Below are positions 24,903 through 33,881 of a stretch of 64,000 nucleotides of DNA, in pieces. The stretch is taken from positions 124,001-188,000 of the forward strand of contig NZ_PGTS01000002.1 in assembly GCF_002844235.1 (NCBI RefSeq), read 5' to 3'. The notes below the pieces were generated by a model. It saw only the letters and a program-made list of their open reading frames with translations. It did not search any database and was not told where the DNA came from. How positions within the stretch are numbered: position 1 is the first letter of the stretch; every line of letters begins with the position of its first letter. This DNA comes from Thalassospira povalilytica (GTDB taxonomy: Bacteria > Pseudomonadota > Alphaproteobacteria > Rhodospirillales > Thalassospiraceae). Position numbers and translations under genes: made by a program.

Positions 24903-26264
24903 ATGTCTGTTGTGATCCAAAAACAGTTATCGCATTTGATGTCAGGTTTTTGGCGCCAAACCGTCGCGATGGTTTTGGCTGTTGCGGTCATGTCGGCATG
25001 TTTGGTGATATCAGCACAGGCTCAGGACCTGGCGCAGGTGTTATACCGGTTTGAAAACCGTGCTTTGACACTTGGCCGGTATGGGTCGGTGGCGACGTTT
25101 CAGCAGCGGTTGTTTGCCCAGGCTGCCAATTGTGCGGGAAAGCCTGCCAGCAGTTATGGCACGGCGGACGGGATTGTCGGGGCAAAGACCCGACAGGCGA
25201 TTATTGATCTGCAACCATGTCTGAATTCGGCGGTGCGTGCCGCGGTCGGGGTGGAGAGTTACGGGGCGATTACCACCGGGCTGTGGCGGCTGTTGATGCC
25301 GTCGCAAATAGCGCCGCCGGACGCGATCGAACGGGCCAATCACCTGACATTCGCACTGGAAGGCACGGATTACGACGTCATCCAGTTCAATTTCTGTCAG
25401 TCACCAAATCCGCGCAGCGGCAAGCGGTTTCTTGAAGGGGATCCGTATTGCTTTACCAATGATCCGCGCGCCTATCTGACCTGGGGACCGCGCGGGGCAA
25501 CTGCCGGGGCAGGCGCGGAAATCCAGCAGATCCTGTTTGCCGCCGAACGGGCCAATCCCGGCTTGTTGCGCAATGTGTTTGGTCCCTTTACCGAGGATAT
25601 GCACAGACTGGCGCTTGGCAATAATGATGCGGCGTTTGATGTGCTGTGTGCGATCTGGGTCAATGATCGTGAGCGGGCCGATTTTACCCGGCGTTTTGCC
25701 GCCTATGGGGCGCGGCCCGAAGTGCAGGCGGCCTATCATCGGGTTTATGATGCGGCCAATGCCGATGGCGGGAAAATAGCGCGATTTTTCAAGTTATATA
25801 AATCAATAAAACCGGTGATAAAGCGCGACCCGACCGAGATTGATCTGGCCTTTTTCATCGATCGGGCGACCCATGGATCGGTACCGCCCGGCGACATCAG
25901 CAAGCTTGTCGATCAGATGACCAGGTTTGTGACCCGCACGCGCAATTTGCCAAGCCCCGGAAATCTGCGCAAGCAGCTTGCAGCCTGGCTTCCGAGCCAT
26001 CACAAATATAATGACCGACTGGCCCGTGATGCGATCTTTTTGGTCGATGATCCCGAGGTGGTTGTTTCGGACGCCCATCGACGGATGTGGTTGCAACGAT
26101 CCGGATTGAAGGCCAGTGACTTTGGCCTTTCCGATCAGCGCTTTGTCACCGATTACCCGGTCGCAGCACCCACCGGGTACGAGAAGATCGAGAAATTCTA
26201 TACCGTTTTGCCGCAGGATAAACGCGCCTGTCCGTCAACAGTGCGCCGGGCGCGCAAGAAATAG
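24903..26264 (+). CDS. Exported protein with peptidoglycan-binding-like N-terminal domain
   Basis: A 453-residue periplasmic protein. A long N-terminal region with a hydrophobic segment (VAMVLAVAVMSACLVISAQA) acts as a signal peptide. Residues about 55-105 resemble a PG_binding_1 domain: GRYGSVATFQQRLFA and then YGTADGIVGAKTRQAIIDL, where the family has DGxxGxxT. The remainder, with LTWGPRGATAGAGAEIQQIL and a run of aromatic and acidic residues, is not recognised; it could be a glycan hydrolase or a scaffold. Cysteines are present in pairs (NCAGKP and QPCLN; FCQSP and PYCFT), fitting an oxidising compartment. ATG at 24903 directly follows an in-frame TTG; no strong ribosome site is seen. Confidence 0.75.
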   Translation: MSVVIQKQLSHLMSGFWRQTVAMVLAVAVMSACLVISAQAQDLAQVLYRFENRALTLGRYGSVATFQQRLFAQAANCAGKPASSYGTADGIVGAKTRQAIIDLQPCLNSAVRAAVGVESYGAITTGLWRLLMPSQIAPPDAIERANHLTFALEGTDYDVIQFNFCQSPNPRSGKRFLEGDPYCFTNDPRAYLTWGPRGATAGAGAEIQQILFAAERANPGLLRNVFGPFTEDMHRLALGNNDAAFDVLCAIWVNDRERADFTRRFAAYGARPEVQAAYHRVYDAANADGGKIARFFKLYKSIKPVIKRDPTEIDLAFFIDRATHGSVPPGDISKLVDQMTRFVTRTRNLPSPGNLRKQLAAWLPSHHKYNDRLARDAIFLVDDPEVVVSDAHRRMWLQRSGLKASDFGLSDQRFVTDYPVAAPTGYEKIEKFYTVLPQDKRACPSTVRRARKK

Positions 26265-26452
26265 GGCAGGGCCGAGCCCCTCATGTCAAAACCTCCATCT
26301 CAAAACCCTCATGTCAAAACTGCATGGGAATATTGCGGTTTCTCAGGGATATTTGTCGCCTAATTGCTTGCATCTGATGGGCTTGTTTGCCAACATCCGC
26401 ACGTTATCAATACCTGCGCATTTGCAGGCATGGCTTTAGGAGCAAGATTTAA

Positions 26453-27511
26453 ATGAGTGACGTGTCGGTTGACCAGAAGGTCAAAGTCGGAATTCTCGGT
26501 GCCAGTGGCTATACCGGGGCAGAGCTGGTTCGCATTCTTGCGCATCACGATGCCGCGGAAATTACCCTGTTGACCGCAGACCGACGCGCCGGCCGTCCGT
26601 TCGGGGAAGTTTTCCCGCATCTTGCCCATATCAAATTGCCGACCATGATTTCGATTGCCGAAGCAGACTGGTCGAGTGTGGATATGATTTTCTGTGCATT
26701 GCCCCATGGCACGACACAGGAAGTCATTGCCGGTCTTCCGGAACATGTGAAGGTGGTCGATCTTTCGGCTGATTTCCGTCTGTTTGATCCGGCGACCTAC
26801 AAGGAATGGTATGGCGCGGAACATGCCGCACAGGATTTGCAGAAAGAAGTGGTCTATGGCCTGACCGAACTGCACCGCGACAAGATCAAAAAGGCCCGTG
26901 TGGTTGCCAATCCGGGGTGCTATCCGACCCCGGTGCAACTGGCATTGACGCCGCTTCTTGAAGGCAAGATGGTGCATGCTGATGACATCATCATTGATGC
27001 CAAATCCGGTGTGACCGGTGCCGGTCGTTCGCCAAAGGAAGGCACGCTTTATGCCGAGGTGACCGAAGGCATTCATGCCTATGGCACCGGCGGACATCGC
27101 CATGCCCCGGAAATCGAGCAGGGCCTGGCATGGGCATCGGGTCAGGATGTTGTGGTCAACTTTTCACCGCATCTGATGCCGATGAGCCGCGGTATCCTTG
27201 AATCCATCTATGTCAAAATGACCGATGGCACCACGGCCGAAGACATTCAGGCAGCCCTTGAAAAGCGTTATGCCGACGAGCCGTTTGTCCGTGTTCTGCC
27301 GTTCGGTGTCACGCCGCAAACCCGCCATGTACGTGGTTCGAACTATGTCCTGATGGGTGTCGTCAAGGACCGTGTGCCAGGCCGTGTGATTATTGTCGCG
27401 GTCGAAGACAACCTGGTCAAAGGCGCATCGGGTCAGGCCGTGCAGAACATGAACGTGATGCTCGGTCTTCCGGAAACCATGGGGCTTGAGATCGAACCGC
27501 TGTTCCCGTAA
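26453..27511 (+). CDS. argC: N-acetyl-gamma-glutamyl-phosphate reductase
   Basis: A 352-residue type 1 ArgC, the third step of arginine synthesis, reducing N-acetylglutamyl phosphate to the semialdehyde with NADPH. The nucleotide-binding start VGILGASGYTGAELVRIL, the active-site cysteine in ANPGCYPTPVQLAL, KSGVTGAGRSPKEGTL and the final VKGASGQAVQNMNVMLGL are all present. ATG at 26453 has GGAG ten bases upstream. It stands alone, as is common in alphaproteobacteria, with a strong terminator after it. A small hairpin (CCTGC/GCAGG) lies just ahead of the ribosome site. Confidence 0.97.
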   Translation: MSDVSVDQKVKVGILGASGYTGAELVRILAHHDAAEITLLTADRRAGRPFGEVFPHLAHIKLPTMISIAEADWSSVDMIFCALPHGTTQEVIAGLPEHVKVVDLSADFRLFDPATYKEWYGAEHAAQDLQKEVVYGLTELHRDKIKKARVVANPGCYPTPVQLALTPLLEGKMVHADDIIIDAKSGVTGAGRSPKEGTLYAEVTEGIHAYGTGGHRHAPEIEQGLAWASGQDVVVNFSPHLMPMSRGILESIYVKMTDGTTAEDIQAALEKRYADEPFVRVLPFGVTPQTRHVRGSNYVLMGVVKDRVPGRVIIVAVEDNLVKGASGQAVQNMNVMLGLPETMGLEIEPLFP

Positions 27512-27543
27512 GCGACGGCTGGTTAGCGAGCTTTGAAATTGCA

Positions 27544-27573
27544 AAAGGCGCATCCATTCGGGTGCGCCTTTTT
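27544..27573. terminator. Bidirectional terminator between argC and the MocR gene
   Basis: AAAGGCGCA/TGCGCCTTTTT stem with a short loop, A-rich on the left and T-rich on the right, between two convergent genes. Confidence 0.88.
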
Positions 27574-27585
27574 CGCTGTGTAAGG

Positions 27586-29001
27586 TTACGGGCGCATGGC
27601 GCGTTCAAGCACCTTGAATATTTTGGGATGCTGACATTGCGCGACGTTAAAGCGCATCAGATTGCCAGCCGATTGCGAAATGCTGAACACGTTGCCCGGT
27701 GCCAGAACCACACCATTGGCAAGGGCATTGCGCGCGGTTTGTGCGGCGTCGATCCCGTCGGGCAAAGCACACCACAGGAATATCCCCGGATCGGGTGTAA
27801 TTACCGGGCGAATGCCAAGGGATGCCAGTTGTTTTGCGGTACCGGTCATAGCGTGCGACAGCCGGGTGCGCAATCCGTCCATGTGCTTGCGATAGGTACC
27901 GTCCTTCAAGACCAGATGGATCAGTTCGGGGGCAAGGTTGCTGCCGGAAAATCCGGTTGCGACCTTAAGATCGATCAGTTGGTCAATCCAGTCACTGCGA
28001 CTGGCGATATAGCCACAGCGCAGGGATGCCGACAGGGTTTTTGAAAAGCTGCCGATATGAATGACCCGGTCCATGCCGCCAAGGGCGGCCAGGCGCGGGG
28101 CGGGTGTGGTCTCGAAATCCGCGAAAATGTCATCTTCGATGATAATCAGGTCATGCTGGTCGGCAATGTTCAAAATCCGATGCGCAGTTTGGGGGGACAG
28201 GGACGCGCCGGTCGGATTATGAATGCCGGAATTGGTGATATAAAGGCGCGGTTTATGGTCGGAAACGACACGGGCAAAGGTATCAATATCAGGCCCCGTC
28301 GGGGTGAAGGGGACGCTTATGATATTGGCGCGATGGGCACGCAACAGCGCACAGAAATTGAAATAGCACGGATCATCAACCAGAACCGTGTCACCCGGTT
28401 CAATCAGAAAGCGGCACAACATGTCGATTGCCTGGGTGCCGGATTCCGTCAGTAAAATCTGATCGGGGTCGGTCACGATGCCATGCCCGGCCAACCGCCG
28501 CGACAGCAATTGCCGCAAGGGCGCAAGCCCAAGCGGCGTGCCATATTCAACCAGAACATCGTCAGAAGCGCGTGCAAGGGTGCGCAAGGCGCGCCGGATT
28601 GATGTTTCGGGCATCCAGTCCGCGGGCAACCAGCCGCAGCCGGGTTTGAGCATGTCGGGTCTGGCATCAAGCGATTGTCGCGATACCCAAAACGGATCAA
28701 CCGCCCGGTCAAGTTTGGGGCCGATCCGCGCGATCGAAAGCGGGGCGGTGTGTCCCGAAACGTAAAACCCCGAACCGCGGCGCGATTGAATGGTGCCGTC
28801 GGCGACCAGACGGTCATAGGCTTCGACCACGGTTGAATTGGAAACACCCATCTGACGCGCACAGGACCGGATAGAGGGCAACTTGTCCCCGGCAAGAAGA
28901 TTGCGTGCCGAAATCCGGTCGCGAATGGATGCCATTACCTGTGAAACAAGCGTGCCATCCTGCACGATTTCAGACATGTGTGGCTGGGATTGAACGGTCA
29001 C
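27586..29001 (-). CDS. MocR/GabR-type regulator (GntR HTH fused to aminotransferase fold)
   Basis: A 471-residue transcription factor. Residues about 15-85 are a GntR winged helix (LAGDKLPSIRSCARQMGVSN, then STVVEAYDRLVADGTIQSRR), linked to a fold-type I PLP aminotransferase-like domain (LLTESGTQAIDMLCRFLIEP, IHNPTGASLSP, and the PLP lysine in HIGSFSKTLSASLRCGYI). MocR proteins sense vitamin B6 or an amino compound and control neighbouring genes. GTG at 28999-29001 follows AAGGG and is chosen over ATG at 28977, which has none. An inverted and a direct repeat lie between it and the divergent DMT exporter gene, its likely target. Confidence 0.9.
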   Translation of the reverse strand: MTVQSQPHMSEIVQDGTLVSQVMASIRDRISARNLLAGDKLPSIRSCARQMGVSNSTVVEAYDRLVADGTIQSRRGSGFYVSGHTAPLSIARIGPKLDRAVDPFWVSRQSLDARPDMLKPGCGWLPADWMPETSIRRALRTLARASDDVLVEYGTPLGLAPLRQLLSRRLAGHGIVTDPDQILLTESGTQAIDMLCRFLIEPGDTVLVDDPCYFNFCALLRAHRANIISVPFTPTGPDIDTFARVVSDHKPRLYITNSGIHNPTGASLSPQTAHRILNIADQHDLIIIEDDIFADFETTPAPRLAALGGMDRVIHIGSFSKTLSASLRCGYIASRSDWIDQLIDLKVATGFSGSNLAPELIHLVLKDGTYRKHMDGLRTRLSHAMTGTAKQLASLGIRPVITPDPGIFLWCALPDGIDAAQTARNALANGVVLAPGNVFSISQSAGNLMRFNVAQCQHPKIFKVLERAMRP

Positions 29002-29049
29002 TGTATTGCCCTTGTATCCAGTACAGTTTGATAGTTTTGTACTGTATTG
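29000..29049. promoter_or_regulatory. Operator region between the MocR gene and the DMT exporter gene
   Basis: CAGTACA (29019-29025) and TGTACTG (29038-29044) form a perfect inverted repeat with a 12-base centre, and ACTGTATTG occurs twice as a direct repeat (29000-29008 and 29041-29049). Direct or mixed repeats of this spacing are typical of MocR-type operators. The region lies at the start of the regulator gene and upstream of the divergent exporter gene. Confidence 0.6.
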
Positions 29050-29110
29050 TGTCTGGCAAGTGTGACCAAGACAAGACAAAGATGTCGCCATCATTCAGAT
29101 GGAGGATCTT

Positions 29111-29995
29111 GTGGCACAGGTAATAGCGCAATCGGTTTCCCGGACGCGTGCGGGCTGGTTCAGTGGCCTGATGGGGGTGGTGATCTTCAGCGGGTCGTTA
29201 CCGGCAACACGGTTGGCGGTCATGGATTTTGATCCGGTCTTTGTTACGGTTGCACGCGCGGCAATTGCCGGGATTATTGCGGTTTTGATCCTGATGGGTT
29301 CAAGACCGGTGCGTCCGATACGATCGCAATGGGTCTCCTTGATGGTGGTTGCCGGGGGCGTGGTTGTCGGTTTTCCGCTTTTGACGGCATTGGCGCTTGA
29401 ACATATCAGTTCGGCGCGATCGATTGTCTTTATCGGGCTTTTGCCATTGGCGACTGCGATTTTCGGGTTTTTGCGCGGTGGTGAAAGACCACGCGCCGTT
29501 TTCTGGCTTTTTTCCATTCTGGGAAGCGGGCTGGTGGCCGGATTTGCCGCAACAGGTAGCGAAGCGGGCGCGGTTTCGGGCGATCTATACATGCTGGGGG
29601 CAATTATCGTTTGCGGGCTTGGCTATGCCGAAGGTGGCAAGCTGTCACGACAGCTTGGTGGCTGGCAGGTTATTTGCTGGGCGCTGGTGATTTCGGTGGT
29701 GCCAATGGCGATTTTGTGCGCGGTGACGTTACCCGAACAGATGGGCGTGATTGGAATGCCTGCCTGGCTTGGGCTTGGCTATGTGTCGCTGTTTAGCATG
29801 CTGATCGGGTTTTTCTTCTGGTATCGCGGTCTGGCTTTGGGCGGGATTGCGACGGTCGGGCAATTACAGCTTTTGCAGCCCTTTATGGGCTTGATATTGG
29901 CCGCACTGATTTTGGCCGAACCGGTCAGCCCGGCGATGATCGGGGTGACGGTTGCGGTTGTTTTGTGTGTAGCGGGTGCGCGACGGTTTGCCTGA
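29111..29995 (+). CDS. DMT-family (EamA) exporter next to the MocR regulator
   Basis: A 294-residue inner-membrane carrier with about ten hydrophobic helices, in two EamA repeats, with the usual final helix pair QLQLLQPFMGLILAALILAE. DMT carriers export amino acids, metabolites or drugs. The start is best placed at GTG 29111, which has GGAGG five bases upstream; the ATG at 29099 is in frame but its codons contain that ribosome site. It is divergent from the MocR-type gene, and the repeats between them point to joint regulation. Confidence 0.9.
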   Translation: MAQVIAQSVSRTRAGWFSGLMGVVIFSGSLPATRLAVMDFDPVFVTVARAAIAGIIAVLILMGSRPVRPIRSQWVSLMVVAGGVVVGFPLLTALALEHISSARSIVFIGLLPLATAIFGFLRGGERPRAVFWLFSILGSGLVAGFAATGSEAGAVSGDLYMLGAIIVCGLGYAEGGKLSRQLGGWQVICWALVISVVPMAILCAVTLPEQMGVIGMPAWLGLGYVSLFSMLIGFFFWYRGLALGGIATVGQLQLLQPFMGLILAALILAEPVSPAMIGVTVAVVLCVAGARRFA

Positions 29996-30051
29996 CGGAA
30001 ACGGATCGCAATGTCAGGGCAGGACGCCGCATTCCGGTTGCGGACCGGGGC

Positions 30052-30948
30052 CTACTGATTGGGTTGGGCGCTGTCTGATTGGGCCGATTGCGGGGTGTCT
30101 TCGGGACTTTTGTCTGGCCAATAGAGTTTGTGCAAATTGGCGACAAAGCCTTCATCAAGCAGATCCTGCATGATCTCGGCGATTTGATCGGTGCGTGACA
30201 TCAGCGGGGATTTGCGCGAAACCGCCAAATGGATGTCATTGTTATGGCCTGATCGAAACGGTGCCTTGATGATGGTGTCTTCGAGATGGTTGCGGCGGAT
30301 TTCAAAGTCGGCGTTGGAGTCCGAACCGACGATTGCATCAAGCCGGTTGGCGGTCAGCATGCGCAGCAAGATGGTTTCGCTGCCGGCTTCGAATTTGTCG
30401 AGGGTCGTGTCACTGTCAAACGGCTCGAAATAGCGCGAATCAACAACTGCGCCGACCGTCAGATTGCGAAGGTCGTTATATTCCTCGATCAGGACCGGGT
30501 TTTCGCGATTGATGTAAAAGACCGGGGTGACCTGACTATAGGGCGGCTTGATATAGTGGGCGAATTGCGCGCGTTCTTCGGTATAGGCAAAGCTTGTCAG
30601 AACGTCGATATCCCCGTCTTCAAGATTTTTAAGGCAACGCCGCCAGGGGCAGGGATGCAGATCAAGCTGCAAGCCAAGCCGATTGGCAATCGCAGCCAGA
30701 AGGGCAACGTCAATGCCATGACGTGAACCGTCTTCATCTTCGATCACGAAGGGTTCCCAGACCGAAAATGCCGCAATCAGCAAGCCGCTGTCTGTATGCT
30801 GGGATTGCCGTTCATGGGCGCGCGCCACGCCCGATGACAATGCCCCGCCAACCAAAAGCCCAAGGCACAGCACAGCCACAGACATGCCACGCGCCAAAGG
30901 CGGTGCGGCAGGCCGGGCTATTTTTGTGCGGGCGATTGATGCGATCAT
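30052..30948 (-). CDS. Orphan periplasmic solute-binding protein (SBP family 3-like), 1
   Basis: A 298-residue transporter-type binding protein of the amino-acid (PBP2) class. The signal peptide is long (core SVAVLCLGLLVGGALSSGVA). The mature part has the usual pattern SVWEPFVIEDEDGSRHGIDV, LHPCPWRRCLKNLEDGDID and ANRLDAIVGSDSNADFEIRR. ATG at 30946-30948 is chosen; a TTG two codons upstream is also in frame. The C-terminus is a Ser/Gln/Asp-rich tail. There are no permease or ATPase genes nearby, so it may serve signalling or share a distant transporter. Confidence 0.87.
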   Translation of the reverse strand: MIASIARTKIARPAAPPLARGMSVAVLCLGLLVGGALSSGVARAHERQSQHTDSGLLIAAFSVWEPFVIEDEDGSRHGIDVALLAAIANRLGLQLDLHPCPWRRCLKNLEDGDIDVLTSFAYTEERAQFAHYIKPPYSQVTPVFYINRENPVLIEEYNDLRNLTVGAVVDSRYFEPFDSDTTLDKFEAGSETILLRMLTANRLDAIVGSDSNADFEIRRNHLEDTIIKAPFRSGHNNDIHLAVSRKSPLMSRTDQIAEIMQDLLDEGFVANLHKLYWPDKSPEDTPQSAQSDSAQPNQ

Positions 30949-31088
30949 GAGCAAGATTTGTTACGACGGGGTTTCCTTCTATCCATGTTAGAATTTAAAC
31001 TCTCAAATCAAGTGATGCTGTACCGGAAGTATCCTGCTTGCGGTTGGTTCGAGAGATGTGAACACCAGTTACGAAAGGTCATGTGACC

Positions 31089-31616
31089 ATGCGTTTGTCC
31101 TATCGCGGGGTAAAACCCACCATTGATGAAACAGCCTTTATTGCCCCGAATGCGACCATCATCGGTGATGTCGAAATCGGTGCAGAGACAGGCATCTGGT
31201 TTGGCTGTGTCATTCGCGGGGATGTTCACGAAATCCGTATCGGATCACGCACCAACATTCAGGATCTGACCATGGTGCATGTCGCCAAGGGCAAGTTCGG
31301 GACCTATATCGGGGATGACGTGACCATCGGGCATGCGGCGATTATTCATGCCTGCACGCTTGAGGATCGAAGCTTTGTCGGCATGGGGGCGACCGTGATG
31401 GATGGTTGCGTGATCGAGCAGGGCGGCATGCTGGGGGCCAATGCATTGCTCGCACCCGGTAAACGCATTCCGGCAGGCGAACTTTGGGCCGGTGTGCCTG
31501 CGCGCAAGGTACGTGATCTGACACAGGAAGAAATCGAATTCTTCAAGGTGTCTGCCGATCGCTATGCCGATTTGGCACAGGAATATGTCAAATCCATCCC
31601 CGAAGACCTGAAATAG
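31089..31616 (+). CDS. Gamma-class carbonic anhydrase family protein
   Basis: A 175-residue left-handed beta-helix protein of the gamma-CA/YrdA group. Hexapeptide repeats run throughout (ATIIGDVEIGAETGIWFGCV, IGDDVTIGHAAIIHACTLED). The zinc histidines are present (His in TMVHV and the two in GHAAIIHAC). Members may hydrate CO2, although many YrdA-type proteins show no measurable activity. ATG at 31089 is chosen; a GTG two codons upstream is in frame. It is a single gene. Confidence 0.93.
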   Translation: MRLSYRGVKPTIDETAFIAPNATIIGDVEIGAETGIWFGCVIRGDVHEIRIGSRTNIQDLTMVHVAKGKFGTYIGDDVTIGHAAIIHACTLEDRSFVGMGATVMDGCVIEQGGMLGANALLAPGKRIPAGELWAGVPARKVRDLTQEEIEFFKVSADRYADLAQEYVKSIPEDLK

Positions 31617-31837
31617 GGTACGGGAATTTTCGGCAATATCTGCTCGGATATGTCTGTTTCGGTATATCTGGGTGTTTCTGCGTAGTCCGGGTGAAGACGC
31701 TTGGACTGCGCAATATTTTTTTGCATCATGGCCTTCAAGTGCGAAAAAGGGGAAGCGTTCGCAATAATCAAAAATGAAGGCATGTCCGATAACAAAACAA
31801 ACGGGACATGCTGCGACGTGAAGAGGCGTGGGAAGAT

Positions 31838-32644
31838 ATGGCGGTTCGCCATTTGATGCCTGGCATCGCGATGTTGCTTGTGTCCTTGTTGGGCGGCATG
31901 CAGGTAAGTGTCGCGGAACCAATTGCGGAATGTTCGCGGCCATTGGTGATCCGGGCATCGGAAACCTATAGCCCGTTCAGCATGAAAGATGTGAACGGCA
32001 TGGCAACGGGCATTGATAACCAGTTCATTACCCGAATCCTGCGTGAAACGGGATGTGATGCCCGGTTTGTCTTCATGCCCTGGAAACGGTCGCTTTATGC
32101 CATTGAACATGGCGATATCGATATTCTGCCGTCGGCATCCTTTACTGCGGAGCGGGCAGAATACGGATTATTTTCGGTACCATACCGCAATGATGTCATC
32201 GGATTTACCGTTCGCAAAGGCGATGCCAGACGTATTCAGATTGAAGGTCTTGATGATATTGTCCGCCAAAACCTTGTGATCGGGCATGTGCGCGGGGCCT
32301 ATCGCGGCGAAGATTTCAAAGCTTTCAGTGCGAAGGTGGAAAATGCCCCGTTCATTATGGATGTGTCGATGGCCCCGCATGGCATGCAGCTTTTGATGGC
32401 GCGCCGGGTTGATCTGTTGCTTGGTATTCCGGCGGCCTATGTTGCGCAGGCAGACGAGCTTGGATTTACCGGTGGTGTTGAAGAACATCCGTTTATCCTG
32501 GCCAAGGAGCCGGTGCGTTTGATGTTCTCGGCCAAGACCATTGCCCCGGAACTTGCGCAAAAACTGTCAGAAGCGATCGAGCACGAAATCACCACTGATG
32601 GGTATCAACGCCTGTTTGGAAATCAAAGTGTTAGCACCAATTAG
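31838..32644 (+). CDS. Orphan periplasmic solute-binding protein (SBP family 3-like), 2
   Basis: A 268-residue PBP2-fold protein. The signal peptide ends at SVA-EP (from MAVRHLMPGIAMLLVSLLGG). The mature core has VIRASETYSPFSMKDVNGM, FVFMPWKRSLYAIEHGDID and ARRVDLLLGIPAAYV, all typical of the amino-acid-binding class but without nearby transporter genes. ATG at 31838 follows GGGAAGAT; the frame is open to an ATG at 31808. It shares the MPWKRSLYAIEHGDID-type motif with the two other orphan binding proteins of the window (30052 and 53443). Confidence 0.85.
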   Translation: MAVRHLMPGIAMLLVSLLGGMQVSVAEPIAECSRPLVIRASETYSPFSMKDVNGMATGIDNQFITRILRETGCDARFVFMPWKRSLYAIEHGDIDILPSASFTAERAEYGLFSVPYRNDVIGFTVRKGDARRIQIEGLDDIVRQNLVIGHVRGAYRGEDFKAFSAKVENAPFIMDVSMAPHGMQLLMARRVDLLLGIPAAYVAQADELGFTGGVEEHPFILAKEPVRLMFSAKTIAPELAQKLSEAIEHEITTDGYQRLFGNQSVSTN

Positions 32645-32803
32645 TTGATTTCGACCGACAGGTTTGTGATGCCCGCAAATGCGCGGGTGGATTGATCTGT
32701 ATTGCGAAGGAGCCGGACTTGGTTTAGCAAGTCAGGACATTCGGATTTAACAGACAACCTGCCGCGCGCCACCACGCCCGGGCACAGGAAATGGACCGGG
32801 AAT

Positions 32804-33703
32804 ATGACACGTTGGCAGGCAAATGCCGTTATTGTTTTCGTTGCCCTGATCTGGGGCACGACCTTTGTTGTTCAGCACACCAGCATGGAAAATATCGGCC
32901 CGCAATATTTTACGGGCGTGCGTTTTTTGCTGGGGACACTGGCCGTTTTACCCTTTGCCCTGCGCGAGTTGCGCAAACTTGACCGTACGGGCCGTCGGCT
33001 TGACCGGGTTGATATCCTTGGCATGATTGCCACGGGGATTTCGATGTATCTTGCCAGCATCTTCCAGCAGATCGGCATCATGGGTACGACGGTTACCAAT
33101 GCGGCCTTCCTGACGGCATTTTATGTGCCCGCAGTACCGGTTCTGGCCTATGTGGTGTTTCGCAATCGACCGCACTGGTCGGTCTGGCCGGGCGGGGCAA
33201 TGTGTGTTTATGGCACCTACCTTTTAAGTGGCGGGGATCTTTCGGGGCTTGGCACCGGTGATTTCTGGGTGATGGGCAGTGCGCTTTTCTGGGCGGTCCA
33301 GGTGGTGATGATCGGGGTGATGGTGACGCGCACCAATGCACCGGCCCTTGTTGCCGCGACCCAGTTCTTTATCACCGGCATTCTTGGCATGGCGATGGGG
33401 GCGGTGACCGAAACCTTCAGCTTTGCCGATATCTATAATGCCGGGTTTGAAATCCTTTATGCCGGGATCATGTCAGCCGGGATTGCCTTTACCCTTCAGG
33501 CCGTGGCCCAGAATTATACCGAGGCATCGGATGCCGCGATCATCATGAGTGCCGAGGCGGTCTTTGCGGCAATTGCCGGGGCATGGTTCCTTGGTGAACG
33601 TTTGGCACCGGCGGAATATGCCGGTTGTGGTGTGATCCTGGCGGCGATTATCGGGGTTCAGCTGTTGCCAATGATGCGCCGCCGCCCGTCTGTGGCGATC
33701 TGA
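32804..33703 (+). CDS. DMT-family (EamA) exporter, 2
   Basis: A 299-residue membrane carrier with about ten hydrophobic helices. It begins NAVIVFVALIWGTTFVVQHT, the typical EamA start, and its second half contains LQAVAQNYTEASDAAIIMSA and VFAAIAGAWFLGERL, the usual EamA signature. The substrate is unknown. ATG at 32804 is preferred because it places the first helix at the start. The reading frame is open 34 codons further upstream without a ribosome site. A hairpin (ATGGCGGC/GCCGCCAT) after the stop probably ends transcription. Confidence 0.9.
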   Translation: MTRWQANAVIVFVALIWGTTFVVQHTSMENIGPQYFTGVRFLLGTLAVLPFALRELRKLDRTGRRLDRVDILGMIATGISMYLASIFQQIGIMGTTVTNAAFLTAFYVPAVPVLAYVVFRNRPHWSVWPGGAMCVYGTYLLSGGDLSGLGTGDFWVMGSALFWAVQVVMIGVMVTRTNAPALVAATQFFITGILGMAMGAVTETFSFADIYNAGFEILYAGIMSAGIAFTLQAVAQNYTEASDAAIIMSAEAVFAAIAGAWFLGERLAPAEYAGCGVILAAIIGVQLLPMMRRRPSVAI

Positions 33704-33742
33704 CCGATCCGTCTCATACCGGATTGATGCCAAATATCATCA

Positions 33743-33780
33743 ATGGCGGCTCGGTTAACGGGCCGCCATTGACTTTTATC
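33743..33780 (+). terminator. Terminator-like hairpin after the second EamA gene
   Basis: ATGGCGGC (33743-33750) / GCCGCCAT (33762-33769) with an 11-base loop, followed by TGACTTTTATC. Confidence 0.65.
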
Positions 33781-33881
33781 AAGGCAGGGTTCAAGTCTGT
33801 AGGCGTAAATGCGTTGCGTTCGCGATCATGCGGGCGGCCGTCATATGCATTCTTTTCCGTGATCAGATCAAAGTGCCTGCC

